Shown in pieces: positions 42,818-54,800 of a DNA stretch of 64,000 bases (the stretch's first letter is position 1; each line of letters starts with the position of its first letter). Under the pieces are notes generated by a model. The model saw only the letters and a program-made list of their open reading frames with translations, did not search any database and was not told where the DNA came from. Origin of the DNA: Scolanthus callimorphus (Eukaryota; Cnidaria; Anthozoa; Actiniaria; Edwardsiidae); contig CM066914.1 of the NCBI GenBank assembly GCA_033964015.1, positions 21,752,234 through 21,816,233 on the forward strand, given 5' to 3'. The position numbers and the translations under genes were made by a program.

Positions 42818-45800
42818 ATGCCTAATAAATACCAAAAAGAGTGCTTAGATACCCACAATGCCTATCGTGCCCAGCACGGCGCGCCTCCACTCAAGTGGTC
42901 AACAAAACTTGCGACAGATTCTGAAAAATGGGCCAAGGACCTTGCCCGGCGGAACACCATGCAGCACAGCTCAGGGGACTATGGAGAGAACCTAGCATTC
43001 GCGTCAGGTGAGAAAAGGCTGAATATTAAGTCGTTCTCTACATTATGTATCCAAAAAATATGTTGCAATGGCGGGCAAAAGTGTGGAGACACTTCGACAT
43101 TGATCTAATTCTTCACCAATCTCAGCACTCGCCCTCTCTCTCTCTCTCTCTCTCTTTACATCGGACTGTCAAACCTTACTTCAACATTGTGAAAGGGGGG
43201 AATTAGAAAGGCGTCTCTTGGAAACGAATTTCAGCCGAAAGGCTGTAAAAGCCGATGGTGTCTCAACAACTAACCTCATTGAAGCCAGGCAAAGCAAGAG
43301 CAGATTTCGTATGACTGTAAAAAGTAACGGCGCCGCACTGTCGCGGTGGCAGCACGGAAGATACGGAATGAAATCGCGTAGTCGTGGGCACGGTCGCGGC
43401 GCGGCACAACTTTGCCGCAGCAATTTTCACAGTCATACGAAATCTGCTCTAGGACAAAATAACAACGCGCGATAACTGAGAGGGATCTAGTGAAAGCGCG
43501 CGCGTTTCATGTGCGCGATTTCATGTGCGCGCCGCTCGGAACTACGGGGAGTCGCTCTGCGTTGGCTGATGATCCGTTGAATAAAAACAATATCCTTCCC
43601 TAACCACATCTGCAAAAGCGAATTTTTCATGTTGGGAATTAACGAACATACTTGAGTTCTAGTTTACCCTTGGGTTATGTGGATGCGGCGCGGTCAAAAC
43701 AACGGCACTTCTTAGCGCTCCAGTTTGTTTCCCTATGAAGTACCATTGTTTGGACCACCTCCCTTAGCTCCCTTTGATAAAAATCAGTGAGGCATCCCGT
43801 GTCGCGTGTGCTTAAACTCTAGGCAAAATACGATGTCGAATTTTAGCACAGTTGCACGCTCATAGAGAATCTTCATAAAAGGATGTGGGCTTTCATTGCC
43901 TGCGAACATCCGGTACCGTACTAATCCTAAAGGTTAAGCTCGCGTGTACCGGAAGTTCCCAGCCTAGCTTTCATGGACGAAGAAGAAAAAGAAGAAGAAG
44001 ATTTACGGGGAAAATCACAACATCCATTGACCGTCACCTTTCCATCTATGGCTTCTCTTGCGCCACCTCAATCTAATCACTCGCGATCTCAATATTTTCA
44101 ACAGGTTACGAATTATCAGGAAACAGAACAACAGAAATGTGGTACGATGAGATCAAGAAGTACAGATTCAACAACCCGGGCTTTTCTTCCGGTACCGGAC
44201 ATTTTACCCAGGTGGTGTGGGTCGGGTCGCACGAGATGGGTTGCGCCAAGGCTGCCTCCAAGAGTGGTGCCCAGTACGCTGTCGCCCGCTATTACCCGGC
44301 CGGAAACGTTATCGGACAATTTCCTGAGAATGTCAAACCCAAGGGATCAAAGGTCACCAAACGGACAAACGGGCTCCGAGGTTTGGTAGCGCAGGGACAT
44401 CGGGTGAAAGGACGAGATTAACGGAGTCGAACAAACCACGTGAGTTGATAGTCCTCCGAGGGGCATGGAGCCCTATCCCTCTGTTCCTTGGAGGCGCTTC
44501 CCTTCCTTTCCCCCTCATGCTAATCAAGTTGATCTTGGACCATCGGTGATATGCCCTCGGTCCCTCAACATTTATACACGTTTTTCTAGTCTCCTGCTCG
44601 TATCCAATTTTCATTTCTACATTTCCCTTTCGGTGAGTTCTTGTTGCTCGGCGTCGTTGTTACTTGCTTCCTGTAATTGTTTTCCGAATTAAACAACTTG
44701 TTTTATTTCGGCGTGTGCAACGCCTATTATTTTTGCCAAGGAAGATGGCCGTGCAGTACCTATATATGAAGGAACACAATTTTGAGCCATCGTCGTTTCC
44801 CAGTCCCTGCTCAGGCCTGGCTGGCTCTCCCTGTAATATCGAACTGTCTCCCTGTGTCAGTGTAACGTCACATCAGTGGTCGTTCTCTGCCGCAGTGAGC
44901 TTGTTCAAGGGCTTTGGGTCTACAAAGGTCTGAAATGCGCTTTATACGCTCCCCGCTTCTTCAAGCTCACAACTTAACTCAGTAAGGAAAATCTGCAGGG
45001 ACACTCGACCTTTGGAAACACTTAAAATGCTAATCATTTGTAGAAGTAACACTTAATAAAAGCACTTCTTCCACCAGAGAGCTCACGCGAATTCAAGAAC
45101 GAAATTCTGAAGGCGCATAACGAATACCGCGCTCAACACGGTGCACGCGCACTCAAGTGGTCGTCCAAGCTAGGGTCAGAGTCACAGTCCTGGGCCGAGA
45201 ATCTGGCCAAGAAAAGCGCTATCCAACACAGCAGCTCACGAGACTATGGGGAGAGTATCGCCTACATGTCAGGTCAGTGAACCATTTCAAGAATATTTCG
45301 TATAAAGAAAATGCCAAAGCTTCCTTATCAGGAAATTCCTATTACTTAATTTTGAATCGAACGAGCGCGCAGCGCGAGGTCGATTTGAAATCACAAGTTT
45401 GATTTCTGACCAAAAATTGCACGACACGAAGGCCAATTACTACTTTATTATATCCATGTTGAAATCACGCGCGCGTTCTGCAATCTGATTGGCTCTTAGC
45501 AGGTCAATTATTCCTAAATTGACCTGGTTTAACATTTTTGATTAGCGAAAAAAGCTGGAAAATTGGCCTTTTGCAGCTCGTCTGTCACGTGGTTGTACTG
45601 GAGAGCAAACAAAATTGAAACGTATCTGATCTGTAATCTTTTTACCTGCTCATAAATTGGTCATTTAACATTTAACGAATGAGCCACGTTATCAGTTGAA
45701 TTTCTTTGCGATTTCGTAAACCAACTAAAAAGCTTGTTTGCCCTCCAGTTATGCTCGGTTGATTTATCCTTGGGAATCTACGAGGTCTATTCATAGGCTC

Positions 45801-46732
45801 GTAGCGAAATAACAAAACACATGACTGTTCAGCTGCAAATGGCCTATTCACTAACAAAGCAAAGTTATGTTATTTACTATCAACCTGATTATCTATTCGA
45901 TTTCAGGCGCGGAGCTCACGGCAGGAAAGCCACAGACATGTGGTATAACGAGGTGGACAAATACAGATTCGCAAATCCCGGGTTCTCCACCGGAACCGGA
46001 CATTTCACGCAGATCGTATGGGCGGGCACGACAGAGTTTGGAGCCGGAAGAGCTACTAGCCCCAGTGGGGCGCATTTTGTGGTCGCTCGTTACTCTCCGC
46101 CTGGGAATGTGATGGGACAGTTTCCGGACAACGTCAAGGGCAAAAAATCGGACGGCACCGTTGGAGGTAAAGTATTGTGTACTTCTTTGCTCGCTTTGAT
46201 CTCTTTTGAAATTGAATGATCGATGTTACGCTGGATACTACCAAGAGGAGTGAATTAACTTTCACATCTTTGGAATAACAGCTAAGTTCATTGTTTTGCG
46301 CTGCGCGTTGGGTTGGGATTTCGGGTCCTTCTGTTCCGCCAGTCATGGGTTTCGGTCGCGAAAAGCCTTTCGACTGCGCTAGGCGAACAGGGCAAGGACC
46401 TGATTGGCCCATATGCTTTGAGACTGGAAAGGGACACAATATAATTGTACAGATGTGACTCCCTTTCTCAAATCCTGGTTACGCCCCAACCCTCACATCA
46501 ACTCATGCCCATTCGGAAATGCTAGCGCTACCACTAAGAAATAAAGGAAACGAAGGAAGCAAATGTGCCGCTCCCTTGCTAAATATCTGGACCTCTATGG
46601 CAGCTGCATAGACGGCCGGTTATCAGTGAATGAGATTCTTAGCTATTTCATTATAGGCCACATTAGCTCCAGTTCCTCACATTTTTCATTTTCTCCTTTT
46701 TAGGTGGTAAAAGCTGCTGCGTGATTTTATGA
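42818..46732 (+). CDS. Tandem double CAP/SCP-domain protein (GAPR-1-like) with C-terminal CaaX-like tail
   Basis: Exons: 42816-43007 (ATG at 42818), 44105-44439, 45078-45272, 45907-46166 and 46704-46732 (TGA). Bridging two frame breaks gives 336 residues. Each half is a full CAP domain: HNAYRAQHG / HNEYRAQHG, then QHSS...YGEN or YGES, WYDE or [12 protein letters not shown] or GHFTQIVW, and [12 protein letters not shown] or [12 protein letters not shown], so the His-Glu-Glu-His cavity residues are present twice. The protein ends [14 protein letters not shown] fits a prenylation (CaaL) signal. No signal peptide is seen, consistent with an intracellular GAPR-1-like, membrane-tethered role (inference). 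Apparent 1-bp deletions lie in exon 2 (about 44333-44365) and exon 4 (about 45923-45932). Without the first, a single-domain 168-residue protein would stop at 44421. Exon 2's donor phase fits exon 3's acceptor only in the shifted frame, which supports one gene. Confidence 0.85.
43133..43155. repeat. (CT)n microsatellite
   Basis: About eleven CT units in CAP intron 1. Confidence 0.95.
43297..43451. mobile_element. 155-bp MITE with AGAGCAGATTTCGTATGACT ends in CAP intron 1
   Basis: AGAGCAGATTTCGTATGACT at the left is inverted at the right as AGTCATACGAAATCTGCTCT. The interior is CG-rich (GGCACGGTCGCGGCGCGG). The ends resemble those of the element at 41597-42690, suggesting one superfamily. A lone end occurs at 33119. 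Confidence 0.75.
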
Positions 46733-46927
46733 TTCTGTGATTACAAGACTAGCGCAAATAACCGCCTGCGAGGAAAGACGACAGCAGAACAGCGGAGCCA
46801 AAAATTACTTTATAGCCAGAAGAAGGAGAACATAAATAGATATCGAGATAGATATCGGTTTATTTTCACCCGCATTTCACCTCGTTTTATCCAAATGTTT
46901 TTGGGCAAATTCAGAACAATTACAAAC

Positions 46928-46933
46928 AATAAA
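46928..46933 (+). terminator. Polyadenylation signal of the CAP gene
   Basis: AATAAA 196 bp after the stop codon, the first canonical signal downstream. Confidence 0.6.
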
Positions 46934-47511
46934 GTTCTAAAAGAATATAATTATATTATTTGATAGAAAAGGATAAACATGCGAGTACATTGGAGTACTG
47001 TCGACATTTTTCCATGCCATATTTTGCACGGAAGTTCGTCTAGTTTTGTGCATTTTCTATAAAATTCAATACCTTTAGATGATGGTTCAGTAAAATATTG
47101 TTCATTAATTCTTAACAATTAAAGCCTCATACAAAAAAGCATACTCGTTTATTAAGGCACCTCGGATGTTTCATGTTTTAGTAAACATGTTTCAAAATTT
47201 AGAGATAAAAACGTTAATATTTGTATTTCAAAATCTCTACTTATATGTTTCAAAGTGAAAGTATTTTTGAAAATAATTACCCGCGGGCCACCTTAAACAT
47301 GGTTGCAGATAGCCAACCTTGCCATGTTTTGGGCGAAACACGAGCCCGAATGATGGTGGGACGGTTCTTCCTATATTCGACGGACTGTGGGATGATAACC
47401 GTCAAGGGTACTGTATAGAAAGCCTATAACACGGAAACCAGCGACTCCATGTTTTTTAACGTGATTTTATTGTTATAGCTGGCGTGGGTAAATAAAACCA
47501 TTTATTACATA

Positions 47512-47720
47512 GACACGAGTGTTTTACTGGGAAATACGCCACTCGTAGATCTCATACGAAGCTACATCCGGGTCCTCAGTGACATATTTTCCATATCCTC
47601 ACTAGTGAGGATATCGGTCAAAACAAAAGTGCTTGGAAATCAATTTCGCTGCGCTCATTCGTAAAATATTGTTCTTGCCACTCGAAAATAAAACTCATAT
47701 CTTCGCGCCACCGTGTAATA
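47512..47720. repeat. Dispersed repeat ACACGAGTGTTTTACTGG, copy 1
   Basis: Shares over 120 bases with 58678-58820, including ATACGCCACTC, GATCTCATACGAAGCTACAT, CCTCACTAGTGAGGATATCG and GTGCTTGGAAATCAATTT. The end has GCGCCACCGTGTAA, matched in inverse orientation inside copy 2. Confidence 0.8.
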
Positions 47721-47952
47721 TCCTCTATGTATGCATGTCGTATTTAGGGATTCAAATCGGCAAGAGAAAATGACAGTCGCTATCTGGGTGTTAGTTTCGT
47801 AGTGGCCCATACTTACCTAATGGAGGGAACGCCCGTCCACCAGCATGAAGGACGCCCCTATGAGAAAGTAAATAACTAACGACATCTACAATGTTACCAA
47901 AAATACAACTGCCAGGCGATCAATCTGCCGCATATGGGACGCTTTGATCACA

Positions 47953-48514
47953 GGCGATCCAAGCTCTAGTCATGTGGGGTACTGTGAAAGAAACATGCAA
48001 CGTTGTCGCTGTAAAAATTATACGTAAATGTAATATTGAATAATAGATTATAACATACGGTAGGGGTATTAAGAAAAAGGCACAAAAAACACCCAAAATG
48101 CAATAAAATCGCTCCAGGAGCACTTTATTTGACAACTACAACATTCCGAGGAGAGGTCACATGATTTTATTTCAATATTTACATTTACGTATAATTTTTA
48201 CAGCGACAACGTTGCATGTTTCTTTCACAGTACCCCACATTCGCCTTTGTCACGCGCCGCCATTTTGTTTCCAGAATGACCCGGCAAAGCAGAAAAAACA
48301 GTGATCCAATCAACTTTTTGGTTCTTAAACAAATAAGGAGTACTTTTTGGTAGCTTGGTCAACTTTTGTACCCCAAATCCCAGCATGAGGCTTCGCTTTT
48401 CAACATGAGCAAACCCCGTGCCCTGCTTGGCCTCGTTTCCATGCTGAATAAATCGGCTGCAAAATCCAAGATGGCGCTTGTGTGACAAAGGCGAATGACT
48501 AGAGCTTGGATCGC
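47953..48514. mobile_element. Palindromic element, right arm split by a nested insertion
   Basis: The left arm from GGCGATCCAAGCTCTAGTCA through TGTCGCTGTAAAAATTATAC to about 48042 is mirrored on the right from about 48168 to 48240. The mirror resumes at 48495-48514 (ATGACTAGAGCTTGGATCGC) after the insertion at 48241-48494. The loop is about 125 bp. It lies upstream of NOG1. Confidence 0.8.
48241..48494. mobile_element. Nested 254-bp MITE with TCGCCTTTGTCAC ends
   Basis: TCGCCTTTGTCAC at the left and GTGACAAAGGCGA at the right are perfect inverses, with AT on both sides. Removing it restores the right arm of the surrounding palindrome exactly, which defines the insertion boundaries. Confidence 0.85.
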
Positions 48515-48836
48515 CTTTGCTTTGACATCTTTACAATCGACGCGATGCGGCGTGCGTGACACATGACTCCCAATATGTTTGCCCCCTTTAGTATAGCTTC
48601 AAACGCGAAGAAGGCTTCTTGTCTTCTAAATCTTTGATAGTATGTCCTCTTCTAGTGTAGAAAATTCGCGTTTCGCCTTTATGCGCGCGGGACATCGCGC
48701 GCCATCGCGCGAGGGTTTTTTGTTAAGTCGGTCCCAGTCCCACGCGGAATTGATTAATCATCCATTGTACAGCGGTATATCCCATGAGTGTTGCAAGTTT
48801 CTAGTTTCTTCCTTTCACGTGCTGCCTCGATCCAAC
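48515..48836 (+). promoter_or_regulatory. Proximal upstream region of NOG1
   Basis: CG-rich patches (GCGCGCGGGACATCGCGCGCC at about 48683) and no TATA box near the start. The ATG sits in CCAACATGGCGC, a YY1-like context. Probable TATA-less promoter and 5' leader (inference). Confidence 0.4.
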
Positions 48837-51800
48837 ATGGCGCACTACAACTTCAAGAAAATCACGATCGTTCCTTCCTCGAAGGTAAGTCATGAAAACC
48901 CAATGCACTTAGATGAAAATGTTCTCTTGTCACTGAAGATTGTCATATATTCCGTAGGACTTCATCGACATTGTATTATCCAAGACTCAGAGAAAAACAC
49001 CGACAGTTGTTCACAAGTGAGTACACGACGAGTCTCAACTTTCTTGTTGATGTTGATTAAAGTTTAAGGTTCTCCGTCCATTTTTTGAGTCTGTATTGTC
49101 AATACAAGGCAAGAAATACTTTAATGATTTCTGTTTTTACCCAATCAGTTTGAGATTGAGACAAGAAACCTTCTGTGATATAAGGGAAAAAGTGTAAACA
49201 AAAAACTTCTTTCGAGAAATCAGCTGTGTATGAGTGATGCATGGAATAACAAATTTGATCTTTTCTTACTCTAGGGGATACAAGATCAGTAGGATTCGTC
49301 AATTTTATTTGAGGAAAATAAAGTACACTCAACAAAACTACCATGACAAGCTATCTCAGATTATTGCAGACTTTCCAAGGCTTGAGGTAATTTTATTTTG
49401 TAAGGCAGTTTACCCTAAAACCAATTCAACATTTTCATTCGACATCTTTCAGCATTTTGAACAGGGTTGCCAAACTGGTTTAACAATTTGTTGAACTATG
49501 ATGTACATACAATCAACCATGTTTTCAAGGTCGTGCAAGAATGATTGCTGTTCTCTGACCTTATGGCCATAAAACAGCAAGACTTTTCCATGACAAGATC
49601 TTTTAATACTGTTAGATGGGGCATACCGGTAGTCAGCATTTTGGAAAAGGGGGAGGGTGACAACTACTGAAAATGTATGTTGAATGTGACCATTTTTGTC
49701 CATTTTTCATTTGATGTTCACTATGTTTTCAATCCCAAAAGGGGGGGGGGGGGGGGTCATACGTACCCTAGGCAGCTGTAGCCATGCCCCTTTCATAATG
49801 CCTTATGATGAAATAAGTATATAAGTGTTGCCCTGCTTTTGGTTACTAGGATGTACATCCCTTCTATGCAGACTTGATGAATGTGTTATATGACAAGGAC
49901 CATTACAAATTAGCTCTTGGTCAAATAAACACTGCTAGGAATCTCATTGACAAGTAAGTGACTTGGTTTGGGACAAATTAGTGTATTCTTTCTACCTATG
50001 AATTCTTAAGAATAAACAGTGCGAATTGTTAAAGGCCCATCACCAACCGAGAGCCTTTGCAGACTCTTAGCCAATCAGAGCACCCGAAAGACAATGGATC
50101 AATTTGAAAACAAAAGAAAACAGTGCGCAAAGGCTCCCGGTTGGTGATGGGCCTTTAATATTAGATTGTTAGTGTATGAAATGATGGTGATGTTTTTGAT
50201 GTTGTTGGTGACTTTTATTACAATAATCTTAATGATGGGTTGATCAGGGTTGAGTTAAAGGTAAATTTGCCCCCCACATGACAGTTCCAAGAAGGCACAA
50301 TAATCTAATTTCCTGTTAAAAGAAAATGTATGAAACTATTAAAATATGTCTTTACCATTGTTTGCCAGTTTTTTATGCCTCTCTATTATTTTAACTTTTA
50401 TGTGACAAGAATAGCATAATGCAATGTCCTGTCACTAACACTGGTTGATGATTAGAGACTATTAATCACTGGAGTGTGATCAAATCTCATTGCTTATTTT
50501 TCAGTGTGGCCAAAGATTATACTCGTTTAATGAAATATGGAGATTCACTGTTTAGATGTAAACAGTTAAAGAGAGCAGGACTTGGAAGGTATGTACTGTT
50601 TTCATGGTACAAAATCTTGCTAATATAGGAATAACTTATATTAATGGCTTATTTCCTGAGAACTCTCTGATGTTAAACAACTGCTAAGCATTATTCAAGT
50701 TGATTAGCAGATGTCAAAAGCCATTTTTGGTGTGTTTATAGATGGCAGAGTTTGGATAATATTCTTAAAAGGAAGTAACATAAAAACTCCTGGTAGGAGA
50801 AAATTCAACCACTGACTGAACATTGCCTAGTAAATAGCCCAAGAAAATGAAATATTACACGTTGTGTTATGAAGGCTACCCTTGTGAGGCATTCAGATAA
50901 ACTCAAAAGAATACTGCACAAAAAGTTATACTGGCTACCACTAGAGAGCTGTCATTGGGTAAAGCTTACTTGGTTGACTGAACATTCACTGAGAACAGCA
51001 GAAAGATGTCCAGTGTTCGTTTAGTTCATTTTAGTTTATTGTAAATTAATACCAGTACATAGCTTTTACATAGCTTTTTACACTACTTGAACAACAACAA
51101 CCAAAGGTTGAGATTTATGTTAAACGCCGTGGAAAAATGGTGTTATGCTGACGTTTCGAGTGTTAGCCCTTCATCGGAGCAAAGAGAGAAAACAGAGGGA
51201 GTGGGGCTGTTTATATAGTAATGTAGAGCCGTGGCATCCTTTGTTATTCTTAACCAATTATCACCTTTAGTCATTCTGAATGTTTATCTGTTGCCTAGCA
51301 ACGGCTCTACATTACTATATAAACAGCCCCACTCCCTCTGTTTTCTCTCTTTGCTCCGACGAAGGGCTAACACTCGAAACGTCAGCATAACGCCATTTTT
51401 CCATGGCGTTTACCATAAATCTCAACCTTTGGTTGTTGTTGTTCATGTTCACGTCTCCGCCGACACAGACCACCTAGTTTCCCGTAAAACTAGTCATACC
51501 ATTTTTTACACTACTGTTTGTAAGGAAATTATTAGGCATACATAGATCAGTTATGAAACCTATGTTATTATCTTTTTCCAGAATGTGCACTATAATGAAG
51601 AGGCAAAATCAGAGTTTACAATATCTAGAACAAGGTGTGTATATTACATCTACTATTATGTAGGCATGTTTTCTCCCCTGTTCCACCTTTTACTCAAGGA
51701 TTAACAAGAAAAATGTGATGTCAACAAAGGAATTCATTTTCTGCTATTACCATGTTTGAAATGGTTAAATAACCATTGGTCTTCACAATGGAGATTTGCC

Positions 51801-54800
51801 CTGAAGTTATCATTAATATTGGATTTCCTTTTTCCTCAGTGAGACAGCATTTATCCAGGTTACCCTCTATAGATCCAAACACAAGGACTATATTGGTTTG
51901 TGGGTAAGATTTGTGTTAAATTTTTTCATGATGATCAAAACTCACGTGCACACTAACAATCCTTTCAATAGTAGCTGATTATAGCAAGAAAAAACAAACC
52001 TCTCAACCAATAAGTGCACATACTTTCCTATAATCACTTGAGTAACTATACTAAATGCCTTTAAGTCTTTAAAAATCGTATATCCTGTTTATGAGTACTA
52101 TGTGTGAAAACATTTTTCTTAAAATGATAATTTTACTGATTTTTGTGTCTAAGCAAATGAAATCGCCTGCTGTATATTTTCAATAGAAAATAATTGTATT
52201 CCAGCATGCTTTGGGTAGTTCTTATATGGATCATTACTTAATCATGTTCGTGATATTGTTGCAGGTTCCCAAATGTAGGAAAATCCAGTTTTATGAATAA
52301 GGTGAGTCATGAGCAACATGATGTCACTTACAAATCTTATTTTACAGAGTTGTTCTTTAGGCCTGAAAAATAATGGTCAAAACTGCAGCCACTAAGCGAG
52401 AAAGAAACATGACAACTTCTCAACAAAAAGCACACGTTTGAAAAGTAAACCTGGATGCAAATGGTAGTAACGGTATATAATATGTTTGTTTAATCTTCTA
52501 CTGGTAACTTATTTTATGTCATGCATTTTTGTACAGGTGACAAGAGCAGATGTTGATGTTCAACCTTATGCATTCACCACCAAATCTCTCTTTGTGGGCC
52601 ACATGGACTACAAATACCTTAGATGGCAGGTACATTAAATATCTTTTCTCTGCTGTTTAATTATATAGCCACCTCAAAACCAAATATTATTGCCAGATGA
52701 TTTTTTTCTTATTTTGTTAACTGTCCATTATACAGTAGGTAAAAGAAATGCTAAAACTTTACAATGTCTTCCCTGGTGAAAAGTATGTACTGTTTGTAAT
52801 TCTTTTCCTTCAGGTTGTGGACACACCAGGTATTCTGGATCACCCCCTTGAGGAGAGAAACACAATTGAGATGCAGGTATGAGATCGGACCTGCTAGATG
52901 CTTTGTAGCAAGAAAAACTATATATGAGAAGGACTGACATGTGACTGCTTCAAGCAGATAGGCCAAATGGAAAGTTGAGGATGATGATTATTATGAATGA
53001 ATTGCAGCCTGTTTTAATCAAGGCCCGTTTGCACTAGCAATTTTTGCTGTAATTTTTGTTGCGCGAGTCTCGGAGATTTTTCTCGCACGTACACATCAAC
53101 TCAAAATCACTAATGTAAACTAGGTGCAACTCGGCGCGATCTGCCGCGATTTTTGTTGCGTGATGTCGCGGAGATTTCAAACATGTTCAAAACTCTTTGC
53201 AACTTCATGCGATTTGAAGAAAAGACAAAAATCGCCGCGACAATATGCAACAAAAATCGCATGTAAACCGCCCTTCACATTTTTTCTGCACATGGGATCA
53301 AGGACCCTACAATTTGAAGACCTCCTCTCATACCTGTCAACCCAACTTCGTCAAAAATCTTGAGATTCTCCCTCGTGTGGCAAATAATACAGAAAATGTA
53401 AGAAAAATCCTGAGAGTGACAATGCGGGTGATATACAGTAAATGTATGAAAATTTTCGCAAACATCATGCGGATGACAGGCCTCAAAATGTTGTGACAAA
53501 ATCTTGTGAGTTGACAGCTATGCCCTCTCCTGTCATAGGTCCTCAACATCCCCTCCCATGTTTCCAAAATACCCCTCTGCTGGAATTAAAACTTTTCAAA
53601 AACATGTTGATAGAAATAAGTTGCCAAATCTCTGACATTTAAGGCTCATGGGAAACCCGACTACACTGCCCCCTTTTCACCTAAATAAGCAAATAACCTG
53701 ATATTTGTCAAATTAATATGATCCCAAGGAAGTGTGCTGGACCTTTACCATTCTCTCCTGTGCCTTTCAGAGACATGATTGAGCCAGCATCGTTAATTTT
53801 AGCATTACATTACTTGGCGCTGAGCAATGGTTATAATTTCTCTTATCCCTGTAGGCCATAACAGCTCTGGCCCACTTACGATCTGCTGTGTTGTATGTTG
53901 CCGACATCTCTGAGCAGTGTGGACAGACCCTAGATCAACAGATTGAGTTGTTTAACAACATTAAACCTCTGTTTGCTAACAAGCCTTTGATTGTCGTGCT
54001 GAACAAGATTGATGTCGTCCGACCTGAGGAACTCAGTGAAGAGAAAAAAGAACTTGTCAAGACATTTAAGCAAGAAGGTCTGGATAAAGGTTCCACATTC
54101 AGAGATATGTGTTATGTTGGTATATGACACCAAGAAACAACAATGATTTTGTGTAATTCACAAGAGCAAAGTTGAAGGAAATGTAGAACTTAAAAAGAAA
54201 ACCAGGAAGTATGGCCAGTTTTGTACACGAGTGATGAAAAATAATGAAATGCACTTGAAATCATTTAAATCAGTTTTAATTCTAGTAGCAGAAACAGAAT
54301 TGTTGCAGTTCCTAAAATCTCAGTATCAACATGGGTCTCGTCTCTTTAGCCTTTTTAGCAAGCTTTTCTGGGTCAGAATCCTGAACGCACGAAAGAGCAA
54401 TACTTTTTTTGTGCCACGCGAGGCGAAAATTCGCACGATTCTCTGACGTTTGACACCCACGGGAATCGATTGCTAAGCAGGCCATGGACTCTTTCTTGAT
54501 TCTAGTTAACATTCTGACGCCTGAGAAGCTCACCTTTTCGTAGCTTGAACAAAAAGTGCCAGACACTCATTACCGGTAGAGTTTTCAGATTTCAAACCTT
54601 TGATTTTGCGAAAATTTGTGATTTGCTGTCCCAGGTGTTACAGTCATCCCTATGAGCACGTTCAGCGAGGAAGGTGTCATGGATGCACGGAACATGGCGT
54701 GCGACCAACTGCTCGCACAAAGAGTGGAGATCAAGATGAAAAGTAAAAAAGATCAACGAGGTCGTCAACCGACTTCATGTTGCCATGCCAACTGCCCGAG

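Noticed and set aside
44105..44421. Treating the first CAP domain as a separate complete gene
   Set aside because: Not excluded, but the downstream CAP exon has no start of its own, and splice phase fits one continuous two-domain gene.
51231..51545. 104-codon frame ending with [16 protein letters not shown]
   Set aside because: Lies across the foldback element in a NOG1 intron; a repeat-derived frame, not a gene.
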